A stretch of 20,375 bases of DNA from positions 1 to 20,375 of the forward strand of contig AWGX01000762.1 of NCBI GenBank assembly GCA_000495415.1. The letters are read 5' to 3'. The stretch is from Smithella sp. ME-1. Its GTDB lineage: Bacteria > Desulfobacterota > Syntrophia > Syntrophales > Smithellaceae. How positions within the stretch are numbered: position 1 is the stretch's first letter; every line of letters starts with the position of its first letter. The notes below the pieces were generated by a model. It had not been told where the DNA came from. It ran no database searches and saw only the letters and a program-made list of their open reading frames with translations. A program made the translations under genes and the position numbers. Positions 1-7,128 of this stretch are shown in pieces.

Positions 1-5
1 GGCAT
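1..5 (-). CDS. Start of a divergent gene cut by the left edge
   Basis: On the minus strand a consensus AAGGAGG (complement of 13-19) is followed after 7 bases by ATG (complement of 3-5) and then CC, so the product would begin Met-Pro. Only five coding bases are inside the window, so nothing can be said of the product. The gene would diverge from the carboxyltransferase gene, making 6-227 a shared divergent regulatory region. The call rests entirely on the ribosome binding site and its spacing. Confidence 0.45.
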
Positions 6-12
6 AGAATAT

Positions 13-19
13 CCTCCTT
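13..19 (-). promoter_or_regulatory. Ribosome binding site of the left-edge gene
   Basis: The complement reads AAGGAGG, a full match to the anti-Shine-Dalgarno sequence, 7 bases before a minus-strand ATG. It is the only evidence for a gene running off the left edge. Confidence 0.5.
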
Positions 20-78
20 GCCGTGTAGTGTAAACCATGTGCCCAGTTTGTTTTGTATACTATCTTACCGGTTTGTAC

Positions 79-109
79 CCCTCACCCAACTTCTCCCCTC
101 AAGGGAGAG
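79..109 (+). repeat. Possible dispersed intergenic repeat fragment with small hairpin
   Basis: A C-rich stretch (CCCTCACCC) is followed by TCTCCC (92-97), a five-base loop and GGGAGA (103-108). The combination of CTCACCC with a TCTCCC/GGGAGA hairpin resembles short dispersed intergenic repeats seen in several proteobacterial genomes. Only one copy is visible here, so repeat status is inferred. No T-run follows, so it is not a good intrinsic terminator. Confidence 0.3.
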
Positions 110-139
110 CAGCTATAAGAGGAATTGAAGAAATATGTG

Positions 140-170
140 TTGAATTTACCCTTTGAAATACGCATATAAT
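140..170 (+). promoter_or_regulatory. Putative sigma-70 promoter of the carboxyltransferase operon
   Basis: A perfect -10 TATAAT lies at 165-170, with TTGAAT at 140-145 as -35; the 19-base spacer is longer than ideal. An overlapping alternative is TTGAAA (153-158), 17 bases, TATTAA (176-181). Either would start transcription about 40-50 bases before the gene at 228. Confidence 0.4.
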
Positions 171-227
171 TGTTGTATTAATTTATACATACATATTTTC
201 AGATAAATCAAGGGAGTCGGCGGTGAA

Positions 228-1814
228 ATGAAGAAAGAAACAGATATAAAAACTATACGCCATGAATTGGCGGAAATGATAAGAAGACACGCTTATGGTC
301 TTGACGAAAACCGCCCGGACGCAGTGGCTAAACGTCAAAAGAAAAATCAGAGAACAGCCCGTACCAACGTTGACGATTTATGCGATTCTGGAAGTTTTAT
401 CGAATACGGCGGTCTGGCTATCGCCGCGCAGCGCGGCAGACGCTCGGAAGAAGATTTAATCAACAAAACTCCGGCTGACGGTTTGATAGCTGGTATCGGC
501 TCTATTAATAGCTCTCTTTTCAAAGAGGATGCGTCACGCTGTATGGTTATGGCCTATGATTATACAGTCCTGGCCGGAACGCAGGGTTACTTTAATCACA
601 AGAAAATGGACAGGATGCTCAAGCTTGCCCATGAACAGAGTCTGCCGCTGGTTTTATTGGCGGAAGGCGGCGGTGGAAGGCCCGGAGATGTTGATGCTAT
701 CGGTATCATGACAGCCGGTCTTGATTTATCAACCTTCAGCGCGTTTGCAAAATTAAGCGGTAGAGTTCCTCTGATTGGTGTTGTATCCGGTCCCTGTTTT
801 GCGGGAAATGCAGCTCTGTTGGGCTGCTGCGATGTCATTATCGCGACAAAAAATTCCAATATCGGCATGGGCGGTCCGGTAATGATCGAAGGTGGCGGTT
901 TGGGTATCTTCAAGCCGGAAGAAATCGGTCCGATTGATGTGCAAAGCCAAAACGGCGTTGTCGACATTGAAGTAGCCGATGATTTAGAGGCTGTTGCAGT
1001 TGCTAAAAAATATTTCTCTTATTTTCAGGGAGCTACTATTAATTGGGAAGCCGCCGATCAGTATCGTCTACGTGAACTGATTCCCGAAAACAACAAACGC
1101 GCATATAATGTAAGGACTGTCATCAAAACACTTGCTGATACGGATTCTTTTCTGGAATTGCGTCCTAAATTCGGCCCGGGCATCATTACGGGATTTATCC
1201 GCATCGAAGGCAGGCCGTTCGGTCTGATCGCCAACAATTGCATGCATATGGCCGGAGCCATTGAAGCGGAAGGAGCCGATAAAGCGGCGCGTCTGATGCA
1301 GATATGTCAGGCACATGGTTTACCGGTTCTTTCTTTGTGCGACACGCCGGGATTTATGGTTGGCCCGGAAGTAGAGAAACGCGCGCAGGTACGCCATGTC
1401 TGCAGAATGTTTGTTATCAGCTCTCATTTGACCGTTCCTTATTTTACGGTTGTTCTGCGTCGCGGTTACGGCCTTGGAGTAATGGCGATGGCGAAAGGAG
1501 GCTTTCATGAATCCTTCTTCACGGCTTCCTGGCCGACGGGAGAGTTCGGAGCCATGGGAATCGAAGGAGCCATAAAGGCCGGCTTCAAGAAAGAGCTCTC
1601 CGCCGTTGAAGATCCAAATGAGCGCAAGAAACTTTATGAACAACTGGTTGACGAACTATACAAACGCGGTAAAGCCATTAACATGGCTTCTTATCTGGAA
1701 ATAGATTCCGTCATAGATCCGGCCGATACCCGTAAATGGATTATGCAGGGTATTAAATCAGTGCCTGTTCAGCAATCATCCGGAGAAGGTCATAATTTTA
1801 TTGATCCATGGTAA
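228..1814 (+). CDS. Acyl-CoA carboxylase-type carboxyltransferase (beta/alpha-fused CT) subunit
   Basis: The 528-residue protein has the two crotonase-like lobes of the biotin-dependent carboxyltransferase family (propionyl-, methylcrotonyl- and glutaconyl-CoA type), which move CO2 between carboxybiotin and an acyl-CoA. The N lobe (about 35-280) shows AEGGGGRPGD near 143 and SGPCFAGNAA near 187. The C lobe (about 290-515) has DTPGFMVGPEVEKR near 371, GYGLGVMAM near 412 and FGAMGIEGAI near 440. These glycine-rich turns form the CoA and biotin sites in the family. Length is normal. AGGGAG at 211-216 precedes the ATG by 11 bases. No biotin carboxylase or biotin-carrier gene is in the window, so the partners must lie elsewhere and the substrate is open. 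The alpha subunit of a Na+-pumping glutaconyl-CoA decarboxylase is a serious alternative. The family call is firm, the substrate is not. Confidence 0.9.
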   Translation: MKKETDIKTIRHELAEMIRRHAYGLDENRPDAVAKRQKKNQRTARTNVDDLCDSGSFIEYGGLAIAAQRGRRSEEDLINKTPADGLIAGIGSINSSLFKEDASRCMVMAYDYTVLAGTQGYFNHKKMDRMLKLAHEQSLPLVLLAEGGGGRPGDVDAIGIMTAGLDLSTFSAFAKLSGRVPLIGVVSGPCFAGNAALLGCCDVIIATKNSNIGMGGPVMIEGGGLGIFKPEEIGPIDVQSQNGVVDIEVADDLEAVAVAKKYFSYFQGATINWEAADQYRLRELIPENNKRAYNVRTVIKTLADTDSFLELRPKFGPGIITGFIRIEGRPFGLIANNCMHMAGAIEAEGADKAARLMQICQAHGLPVLSLCDTPGFMVGPEVEKRAQVRHVCRMFVISSHLTVPYFTVVLRRGYGLGVMAMAKGGFHESFFTASWPTGEFGAMGIEGAIKAGFKKELSAVEDPNERKKLYEQLVDELYKRGKAINMASYLEIDSVIDPADTRKWIMQGIKSVPVQQSSGEGHNFIDPW

Positions 1815-1833
1815 GAATAAGAAAGGAGATTTT

Positions 1834-4773
1834 ATGCGTACTTTCAAAAAGATTCTTATCGGTTGTGTTATTTTTTTAATTCTTTTCGGCATTGCCGGTT
1901 TTTTCATTGCGCCAGCTGTTCTCAAACCATTTATCATTAAAAAAATTTCAGAGTCTCTGCACAGAAAAACATCAGTTGCCGGTATCAATATCAATCCTTA
2001 TGCGTTTTCCGTAACTGTAAAAGGATTTTCACTTGAAGATCCCGGCAAAGAATTACCGTTTGTTGCATTTGAAGAACTCTATGTGAATGCTGACGTAACT
2101 TCTTCAATTTTCCGCAGAGCACTAATTCTTAAAAAAATCAGCATGAAAAATCCTTACATCAGCATATCCCGCAAACGTGATGGTTCATATAACTTTACCG
2201 ACCTTATTCCTAAAGATGAGGGAAAACCTAAACCTGCTGAAGAAGAAAACCCTTTTCTTTTCTCTTTGAATAACATTCAGATTATCAATGGAAAAATCGA
2301 TTTTCACGACGAACCAAAACAAACTAACCATACCGTGCGGGAAATGAATCTTTCCGTTCCCTTTGTCTCTAATATTCAATACTATCTTAATGAATACGTC
2401 GTACCGAAGTTTTCCGCCGTAATCAACGATAACAAATTTGAACTTGTCGGCAAGGCGCAGCCTTTTCTTACTTCCCGCGCTACAAGCTTTGATATCAATA
2501 TTCGCGATCTGGATATTCCCTTTTATTTGCAATATTCTCCTGTAAAACTGAACTTCAAGCTCAAGTCTGCTCTTCTTGACACGAAAATGAAATTGAATTT
2601 TGTCATGTATAAAGATAAATCACCATCGCTTGCGCTATCGGGCAATGCAACTTTCAAAAAAGTACTTCTAAACGACGCACAGAATCATAAAATTTTGCAT
2701 CTGCCGTACTTGAATATTACCATGACATCCGTTGAACCTCTCGTCCCTGATATTCATCTTGCCGGTATTGCCATTCAGTCGCCCGAATTAGTCATTCAGC
2801 GCAACAGTCAGGGTGAAATCAATTTACTTAATCTGGTGCAAAAGCAGAGTAAAAAAGAAAAAACTACCGGTAAAGAAACAGCAGCGGCTTCCGTCAAGAA
2901 AACGGATTTAAAATTCCGGCTGGATAACCTTTTTATCGACAAAGCAAATGTTACTTTTAATGATGCCAAAACATATAAGCCGGTAAATATTCACATTGTG
3001 CCGCTGCAATTAAAGGCAACCAATCTTTCTCTGGAAAAAGGTGCGCAGGGCAATGTTGATCTTGCACTCACTCTGGATAATAAAAGCGAAATATCTGCAC
3101 ACGGACCGCTGGGTTTGGCGCCGCTTAACGCGGACCTGGCATTGGATGTAAAAAATATCGGCATCCGGGCATTTCAGTCCTACTTCACAGATAGAGTAAA
3201 AATTGATGTGACACGCGGTACGGTTTCCACTGCCGGAAATCTTACTCTTTCTGAAGACAAAAATGGCAAAACGATTATTAAATACTTAGGCAAAGCTTAC
3301 GTAAACAATCTCGCTACCATAGACAAAGCTCAATCCAATGATTTTCTGAAATGGAAAACACTTTCTTTCGATCAAATTCAGACAGGCTTCAATCCCTTTT
3401 TCCTGCGTATTAAGACAATCTCGCTTAATGATTTCTATTCCCGTTTCATTATCAATCCCGATAAAACAACTAATATTCAGGAAATTCTTAGCGATGACAA
3501 TGAAAAAGAGCAGGAGGAAAAGGAGTCTCCCGTAAAACCAGAAGAAAAGAAAAAAGAAACAAAGCCTTCCGAAAAACCGGCAGATATAAAAATAGGCAAA
3601 ATAATATTTCGTAATGGTCATGTTGATTTCAGCGACAGGAACATCAAGCCAAACTATTCGGCGAACATGCTCAATCTAACCGGCAGTGTAACCGGACTTT
3701 CTTCTCAGGACATGACTCGTGCCGACGTCGCGCTTAAAGGTAATCTGGGATACGGCTCGCCCATCGACATTTCCGGAAAGATTAATCCGCTGACCAAAGA
3801 TCTATTCGCCGATATCAAAATCAGTTTTAAAGATATTGAGCTGAGTCCTGTCACACCATACACTAACAAATATCTCGGCTATCCTATTACAAAGGGGAAA
3901 CTTGGTTTCGATGTGGCTTATTTAATTGATAAAAGAAAACTGGACTCCCAGAATAAAGTAAAAATCGACCAGCTTACTTTCGGAGATAAAGTTGAAAGTC
4001 CTGACGCGATTAAAGCGCCGGTAACGCTGGCCGTATCTCTTTTGACAGACCGCAAAGGAGAAATCAACCTGGATATACCTGTTTCCGGCAGTCTCGATGA
4101 TCCCAAATTCAGAATCTGGCCGATCATCTGGCAGGTACTTGTAAATCTCATCACTAAAGCGGTTACATCGCCCTTTGCGTTAATCTCATCTCTTACCGGT
4201 GGCGGTGAAGAATTAAGCTTTATCGAATTTGATTATGGAAGCACCGTGGTAAAAGATGAAAATCATAAAAAAATAACAACCATCGCAAAGGTGCTCTATG
4301 AGCGGCCGGCCTTGAAACTGGATATTGAAGGATACGTTGATCCGGCAAATGATAAAGCCGGTCTTAAAAAAGATGAATTAAACCGCAGGATTAAATCCTA
4401 CAAACTTAAAGAAATATTGTCAAAAGGCGGCGAGCAGATTGTTCTTGAGCAAATTCAGCTTTCAAATGAAGAATACGGAAAGTATCTGAAGAAAACTTAT
4501 GATAACGGAAAAGTTACCAAGCCGCGTAATTTTATAGGTATAGCTAAAAAAATTCCGGCAGAGGAAATGGAAAAATTATTGTTGAATAGTATTGAAGTGA
4601 CGGATAGCGATTTGCGACAACTTGCCGCACGTCGCGCGCAAAACGTCAAGGAATTGCTTCTTCAGTCCGGTAATATCGATGCCGGCCGCGTATTTATTGT
4701 GGAACCGAAAACACTGTCTCCGGAGAAAAAGGAAAAAGTTAAAGACAGCCGTGTAAATTTCAAGCTGAAATGA
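1834..4773 (+). CDS. DUF748 / AsmA-like envelope protein
   Basis: A 979-residue protein with an N-terminal hydrophobic segment (about 6-28, rich in Ile, Phe and Leu) that should anchor it in the inner membrane, the rest lying in the periplasm. The body has AsmA/YhdP-like beta-rich repeats. The conserved DUF748 section (about 700-800) includes FGDKVESPDA, LLTDRKGEINLDIPVSGSL and IIWQVLVNLITKAVTSPFA. Two charged low-complexity linkers lie near 335-355 and 553-590. The C-terminal part (IEGYVDPAND, then RRAQNVKELLLQSGN) recalls OmpA-like peptidoglycan-binding folds. Relatives in the AsmA superfamily act in phospholipid transport or outer-membrane homeostasis; a role here is inferred from them. 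The start is the ATG at 1834 with AAGGAG at 1823-1828, not the in-frame TTG at 1801 that would overlap the upstream gene. It follows the carboxyltransferase by 19 bases, so the two are probably co-transcribed without obvious functional link. Confidence 0.85.
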   Translation: MRTFKKILIGCVIFLILFGIAGFFIAPAVLKPFIIKKISESLHRKTSVAGININPYAFSVTVKGFSLEDPGKELPFVAFEELYVNADVTSSIFRRALILKKISMKNPYISISRKRDGSYNFTDLIPKDEGKPKPAEEENPFLFSLNNIQIINGKIDFHDEPKQTNHTVREMNLSVPFVSNIQYYLNEYVVPKFSAVINDNKFELVGKAQPFLTSRATSFDINIRDLDIPFYLQYSPVKLNFKLKSALLDTKMKLNFVMYKDKSPSLALSGNATFKKVLLNDAQNHKILHLPYLNITMTSVEPLVPDIHLAGIAIQSPELVIQRNSQGEINLLNLVQKQSKKEKTTGKETAAASVKKTDLKFRLDNLFIDKANVTFNDAKTYKPVNIHIVPLQLKATNLSLEKGAQGNVDLALTLDNKSEISAHGPLGLAPLNADLALDVKNIGIRAFQSYFTDRVKIDVTRGTVSTAGNLTLSEDKNGKTIIKYLGKAYVNNLATIDKAQSNDFLKWKTLSFDQIQTGFNPFFLRIKTISLNDFYSRFIINPDKTTNIQEILSDDNEKEQEEKESPVKPEEKKKETKPSEKPADIKIGKIIFRNGHVDFSDRNIKPNYSANMLNLTGSVTGLSSQDMTRADVALKGNLGYGSPIDISGKINPLTKDLFADIKISFKDIELSPVTPYTNKYLGYPITKGKLGFDVAYLIDKRKLDSQNKVKIDQLTFGDKVESPDAIKAPVTLAVSLLTDRKGEINLDIPVSGSLDDPKFRIWPIIWQVLVNLITKAVTSPFALISSLTGGGEELSFIEFDYGSTVVKDENHKKITTIAKVLYERPALKLDIEGYVDPANDKAGLKKDELNRRIKSYKLKEILSKGGEQIVLEQIQLSNEEYGKYLKKTYDNGKVTKPRNFIGIAKKIPAEEMEKLLLNSIEVTDSDLRQLAARRAQNVKELLLQSGNIDAGRVFIVEPKTLSPEKKEKVKDSRVNFKLK

Positions 4774-4834
4774 TACTTCGTCAACACGGTAAATGACCAG
4801 CGCAGAGGAATTATTTAGAAACAACAAATCGTAT

Positions 4835-4864
4835 TTGACAACATGCTGGAAATTAAAATATAGT
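4835..4864 (+). promoter_or_regulatory. Sigma-70 promoter of the polyprenyl synthase gene
   Basis: A perfect -35 TTGACA (4835-4840), an 18-base spacer and TATAGT (4859-4864) as -10. It sits in the 128-base gap after the DUF748 gene and gives a leader of about 30 bases, so ispB and the DUF362 gene are likely a separate unit. Confidence 0.65.
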
Positions 4865-4901
4865 CTGCCACTATTACTTTGATTATAAGGTAAAAATATA
4901 C

Positions 4902-5876
4902 ATGCAAATCAAAGATGTTTTTTCCGCATATAAAGATGATCTTCAACAGGTCGAAAAATATATCAACGATAACGTACATTCCGAAATCAAATTGATTCCT
5001 GAAGTGGCACAACACTTGATCAGCAGCGGAGGGAAACGATTCAGACCGCTTCTGCTTTTGATTTGTGCCCGTCTCTGCGGATATAAGGGAGAAAACAGAT
5101 TCCCCATGGCCACGGTCATGGAATTTATTCATACCGCTACATTGTTGCACGACGATGTTATTGATCAGGCTTCTATCAGGCGCGGCAAAACATCAGCCAA
5201 TCAGATTTACGGGAACGCTATCAGTATTCTGGTGGGTGATTTTCTTTGTTTTAAATCCTACACGCTGATGACCGGAATCGGCAATCTCGATATTTTAAGA
5301 CTTATTTCTGAAATGGGAGATATAATGTCCGAAGGCGAGGTTTTTCAGCTTTCCAAATGTGGCGATATTAATCTGTCCGAACAAGAATATTTCAAAATTA
5401 TAGAAAAGAAAACCGCTGTTCTTATTTCCGCATCCTGCGCTTCAGGAGCGATACTGAGTTCAGCACCACATAAAAAAACAGAAGCTCTCAAGCAATTCGG
5501 CAGAAACGCGGGCATGGCCTTTCAGATAACAGACGATATTCTGGATTATATGGCTAAAGGAAAAGATTTCGGTAAGTCCATAGGCAAGGATCTGGAAGAA
5601 GGGAAAATAACCCTTCCGCTGATCTTTGCCATAAAGCAAAGCTCAAGCGAAGAAAAGAACAAAATCAAGGAAATAATAACCAGCCAGAAAAGTTCAAAAA
5701 AAGCTGCGCGGGAAATACTCAGATTGATTAAAAAATATAAAGGAATTGACTTCTCATTTCAAATCGCGTCCGGATATATCAACGACGCCAAATTACAACT
5801 TGATATTTTTAATGAATCCCAGGAAAAAGATCATTTAAACACGGTTGCCGATTATATACTTTCCCGAAAAGTATAA
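4902..5876 (+). CDS. ispB: Trans long-chain polyprenyl diphosphate synthase (octaprenyl type)
   Basis: Condenses isopentenyl diphosphate onto an allylic primer to make the all-trans side chain of respiratory quinones; cytoplasmic. The 324 residues match the usual length (E. coli IspB has 323). Visible motifs are GGKRFRP (43-49, substrate diphosphate binding), the first aspartate-rich motif DDVID (84-88) followed by RRGK, and the second, DDILD (211-215). The residue five before the first motif is Ala79, a small side chain; in this family bulky residues there stop elongation early, so a long product is expected. The exact chain length cannot be read from sequence. The ribosome binding site is weak (AAGG at 4887-4890, 11 bases from ATG). 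It has its own promoter and is followed after 66 bases by the DUF362 gene. The quinone type, probably menaquinone in an anaerobe, is inference. Confidence 0.88.
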   Translation: MQIKDVFSAYKDDLQQVEKYINDNVHSEIKLIPEVAQHLISSGGKRFRPLLLLICARLCGYKGENRFPMATVMEFIHTATLLHDDVIDQASIRRGKTSANQIYGNAISILVGDFLCFKSYTLMTGIGNLDILRLISEMGDIMSEGEVFQLSKCGDINLSEQEYFKIIEKKTAVLISASCASGAILSSAPHKKTEALKQFGRNAGMAFQITDDILDYMAKGKDFGKSIGKDLEEGKITLPLIFAIKQSSSEEKNKIKEIITSQKSSKKAAREILRLIKKYKGIDFSFQIASGYINDAKLQLDIFNESQEKDHLNTVADYILSRKV

Positions 5877-5942
5877 TTATATGTTTTTTTTATTATTACA
5901 AGAAAGAAAATATTTATATGAAGTATGGAATGAGGTCTTATA

Positions 5943-6956
5943 ATGGCTGATATTTTCTTCGAACCGATAGCTGGTGAAAAACCATATATCAACGCGCTAC
6001 GAAAACTTTTAGGACAGGTTCGGATACCTTTTTCTTCAGGCGATAGCGTCGGAATCAAGCTCCATTGGGGTGAGCGGGGCAACAAAGGTTATCTGCCGCC
6101 TCACTACGCAAGGGAAATCGCGTCCTGGATTACTGCACACGAAGCAAAACCTTTTGTTTTCGACACAACTGTACTTTATTCCGGCGGCCGGCGCACTGCC
6201 GAAGATTCCTTAAACACCGCTGCTAATCACGGATACACGGCAGACTTTCTCGGATGTCCGGTTATTATCGCTGATGGCATTGACGGAAAAAATATCGTTT
6301 CCATTCCCGCTGACTATAATCATTTTAAAACAGTCCAGGTGGCATCTGTCTTTGAAAAGACACAGGGATTTGTTATTTTTTCCCATTTCAAAGGACATAT
6401 GGTTTCTTTATTCGGCGGAGCCATCAAAAATATTTCCATGGGATTTGCATCGCGCGCCCAGAAACAGCGCATGCACTCAGATTATCATCCTGTTCTGAGT
6501 AAAAAGAAGTGCACAAGATGCGGTGTTTGCGTCAACATCTGCCCGACAAAGGCCGCCAGCATTTCTGAGCCGGATTATCCCGAATACGATTTACAAAAAT
6601 GCATAGGCTGTGCCCAGTGTATTGCCATGTGTCCGGAAATGGCCTTAAAAATATTCTGGGAATCAGATATGACGGTTTTTCAAGAAAAGCTCGTTGAAAC
6701 AGCGGCTGCCGTATGGAAAAAGATCCGGCAGAAGACTATCGTTATCAACGCGCTGCTTAATATTACCGTAGAATGTGACTGTTTGCCGGGCGATAATCCT
6801 GTCCTCAATGAGGACCTCGGTTTTGTTGGCGGGTATCATCCTGTAGAAGTGGATGAGGAATCCCTGAAGATTACAGGAGCAGATATTTTTGAAAAAGCTC
6901 ATCCGGGTGTTCCATGGCAGCGTCAGTTTTCCTACGCCCGGGAAATTGAATTTTAA
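5943..6956 (+). CDS. DUF362 domain protein with two [4Fe-4S] ferredoxin clusters
   Basis: 337 residues. The DUF362 domain covers roughly 1-180 (IKLHWGERGNKGYLPP near 38, FSHFKGHMVSLFGGAIKN near 140) and is followed by a bacterial 2x[4Fe-4S] ferredoxin module. Cluster ligands are C190, C193, C196, C200 and C220, C223, C226, C230. The C-terminal segment holds VECDCLPGDNPV near 277, also typical of the family. No signal peptide is seen, so it is cytoplasmic. The family is common in anaerobes and its reaction is not firmly established, so an electron-transfer role is inferred from the clusters alone. GAGGT at 5932-5936, six bases before ATG, fixes the start. It lies 66 bases after ispB on the same strand, probably co-transcribed, and ends before the terminator at 7032. 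Confidence 0.85.
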   Translation: MADIFFEPIAGEKPYINALRKLLGQVRIPFSSGDSVGIKLHWGERGNKGYLPPHYAREIASWITAHEAKPFVFDTTVLYSGGRRTAEDSLNTAANHGYTADFLGCPVIIADGIDGKNIVSIPADYNHFKTVQVASVFEKTQGFVIFSHFKGHMVSLFGGAIKNISMGFASRAQKQRMHSDYHPVLSKKKCTRCGVCVNICPTKAASISEPDYPEYDLQKCIGCAQCIAMCPEMALKIFWESDMTVFQEKLVETAAAVWKKIRQKTIVINALLNITVECDCLPGDNPVLNEDLGFVGGYHPVEVDEESLKITGADIFEKAHPGVPWQRQFSYAREIEF

Positions 6957-7031
6957 ATCCTTTAAATAACCAGCCGGATTAAACAGAAAATCGGGAAAAG
7001 TTTCCTGTATTGAGAAATTATTAAGTATAAA

Positions 7032-7068
7032 AAAGGCTGCGAAAGATAAACTTCCTTCCGCAGCCTTT
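7032..7068. terminator. Bidirectional intrinsic terminator between convergent genes
   Basis: AAAGGCTGCG (7032-7041) pairs perfectly with CGCAGCCTTT (7059-7068) around a 17-base loop. A-rich sequence on the left and T-rich sequence on the right let it end transcription from both the DUF362 gene (plus) and the acyl-CoA synthetase gene (minus). Confidence 0.8.
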
Positions 7069-7128
7069 GTAAACAAAACGATAAAAATAGTTACCCTGTT
7101 TTTATATTTCTTAAAGGCCTCTATGTGC

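Noticed and set aside
596..967. Open reading frames of 60-140 codons antisense to or overlapping the main genes
   Set aside because: They lie wholly inside well-supported genes, have no ribosome binding sites or recognisable domains, and follow from the codon pattern of the opposite strand.
1801..1833. In-frame TTG upstream start for the DUF748 gene
   Set aside because: It would overlap the end of the carboxyltransferase gene and has no ribosome binding site, while ATG at 1834 has AAGGAG five bases upstream and is followed directly by a membrane anchor.
5005..5020. TGGCAC-N5-TTGAT resembling a sigma-54 promoter
   Set aside because: It lies inside the ispB coding region and lacks the invariant GC of the -12 element.
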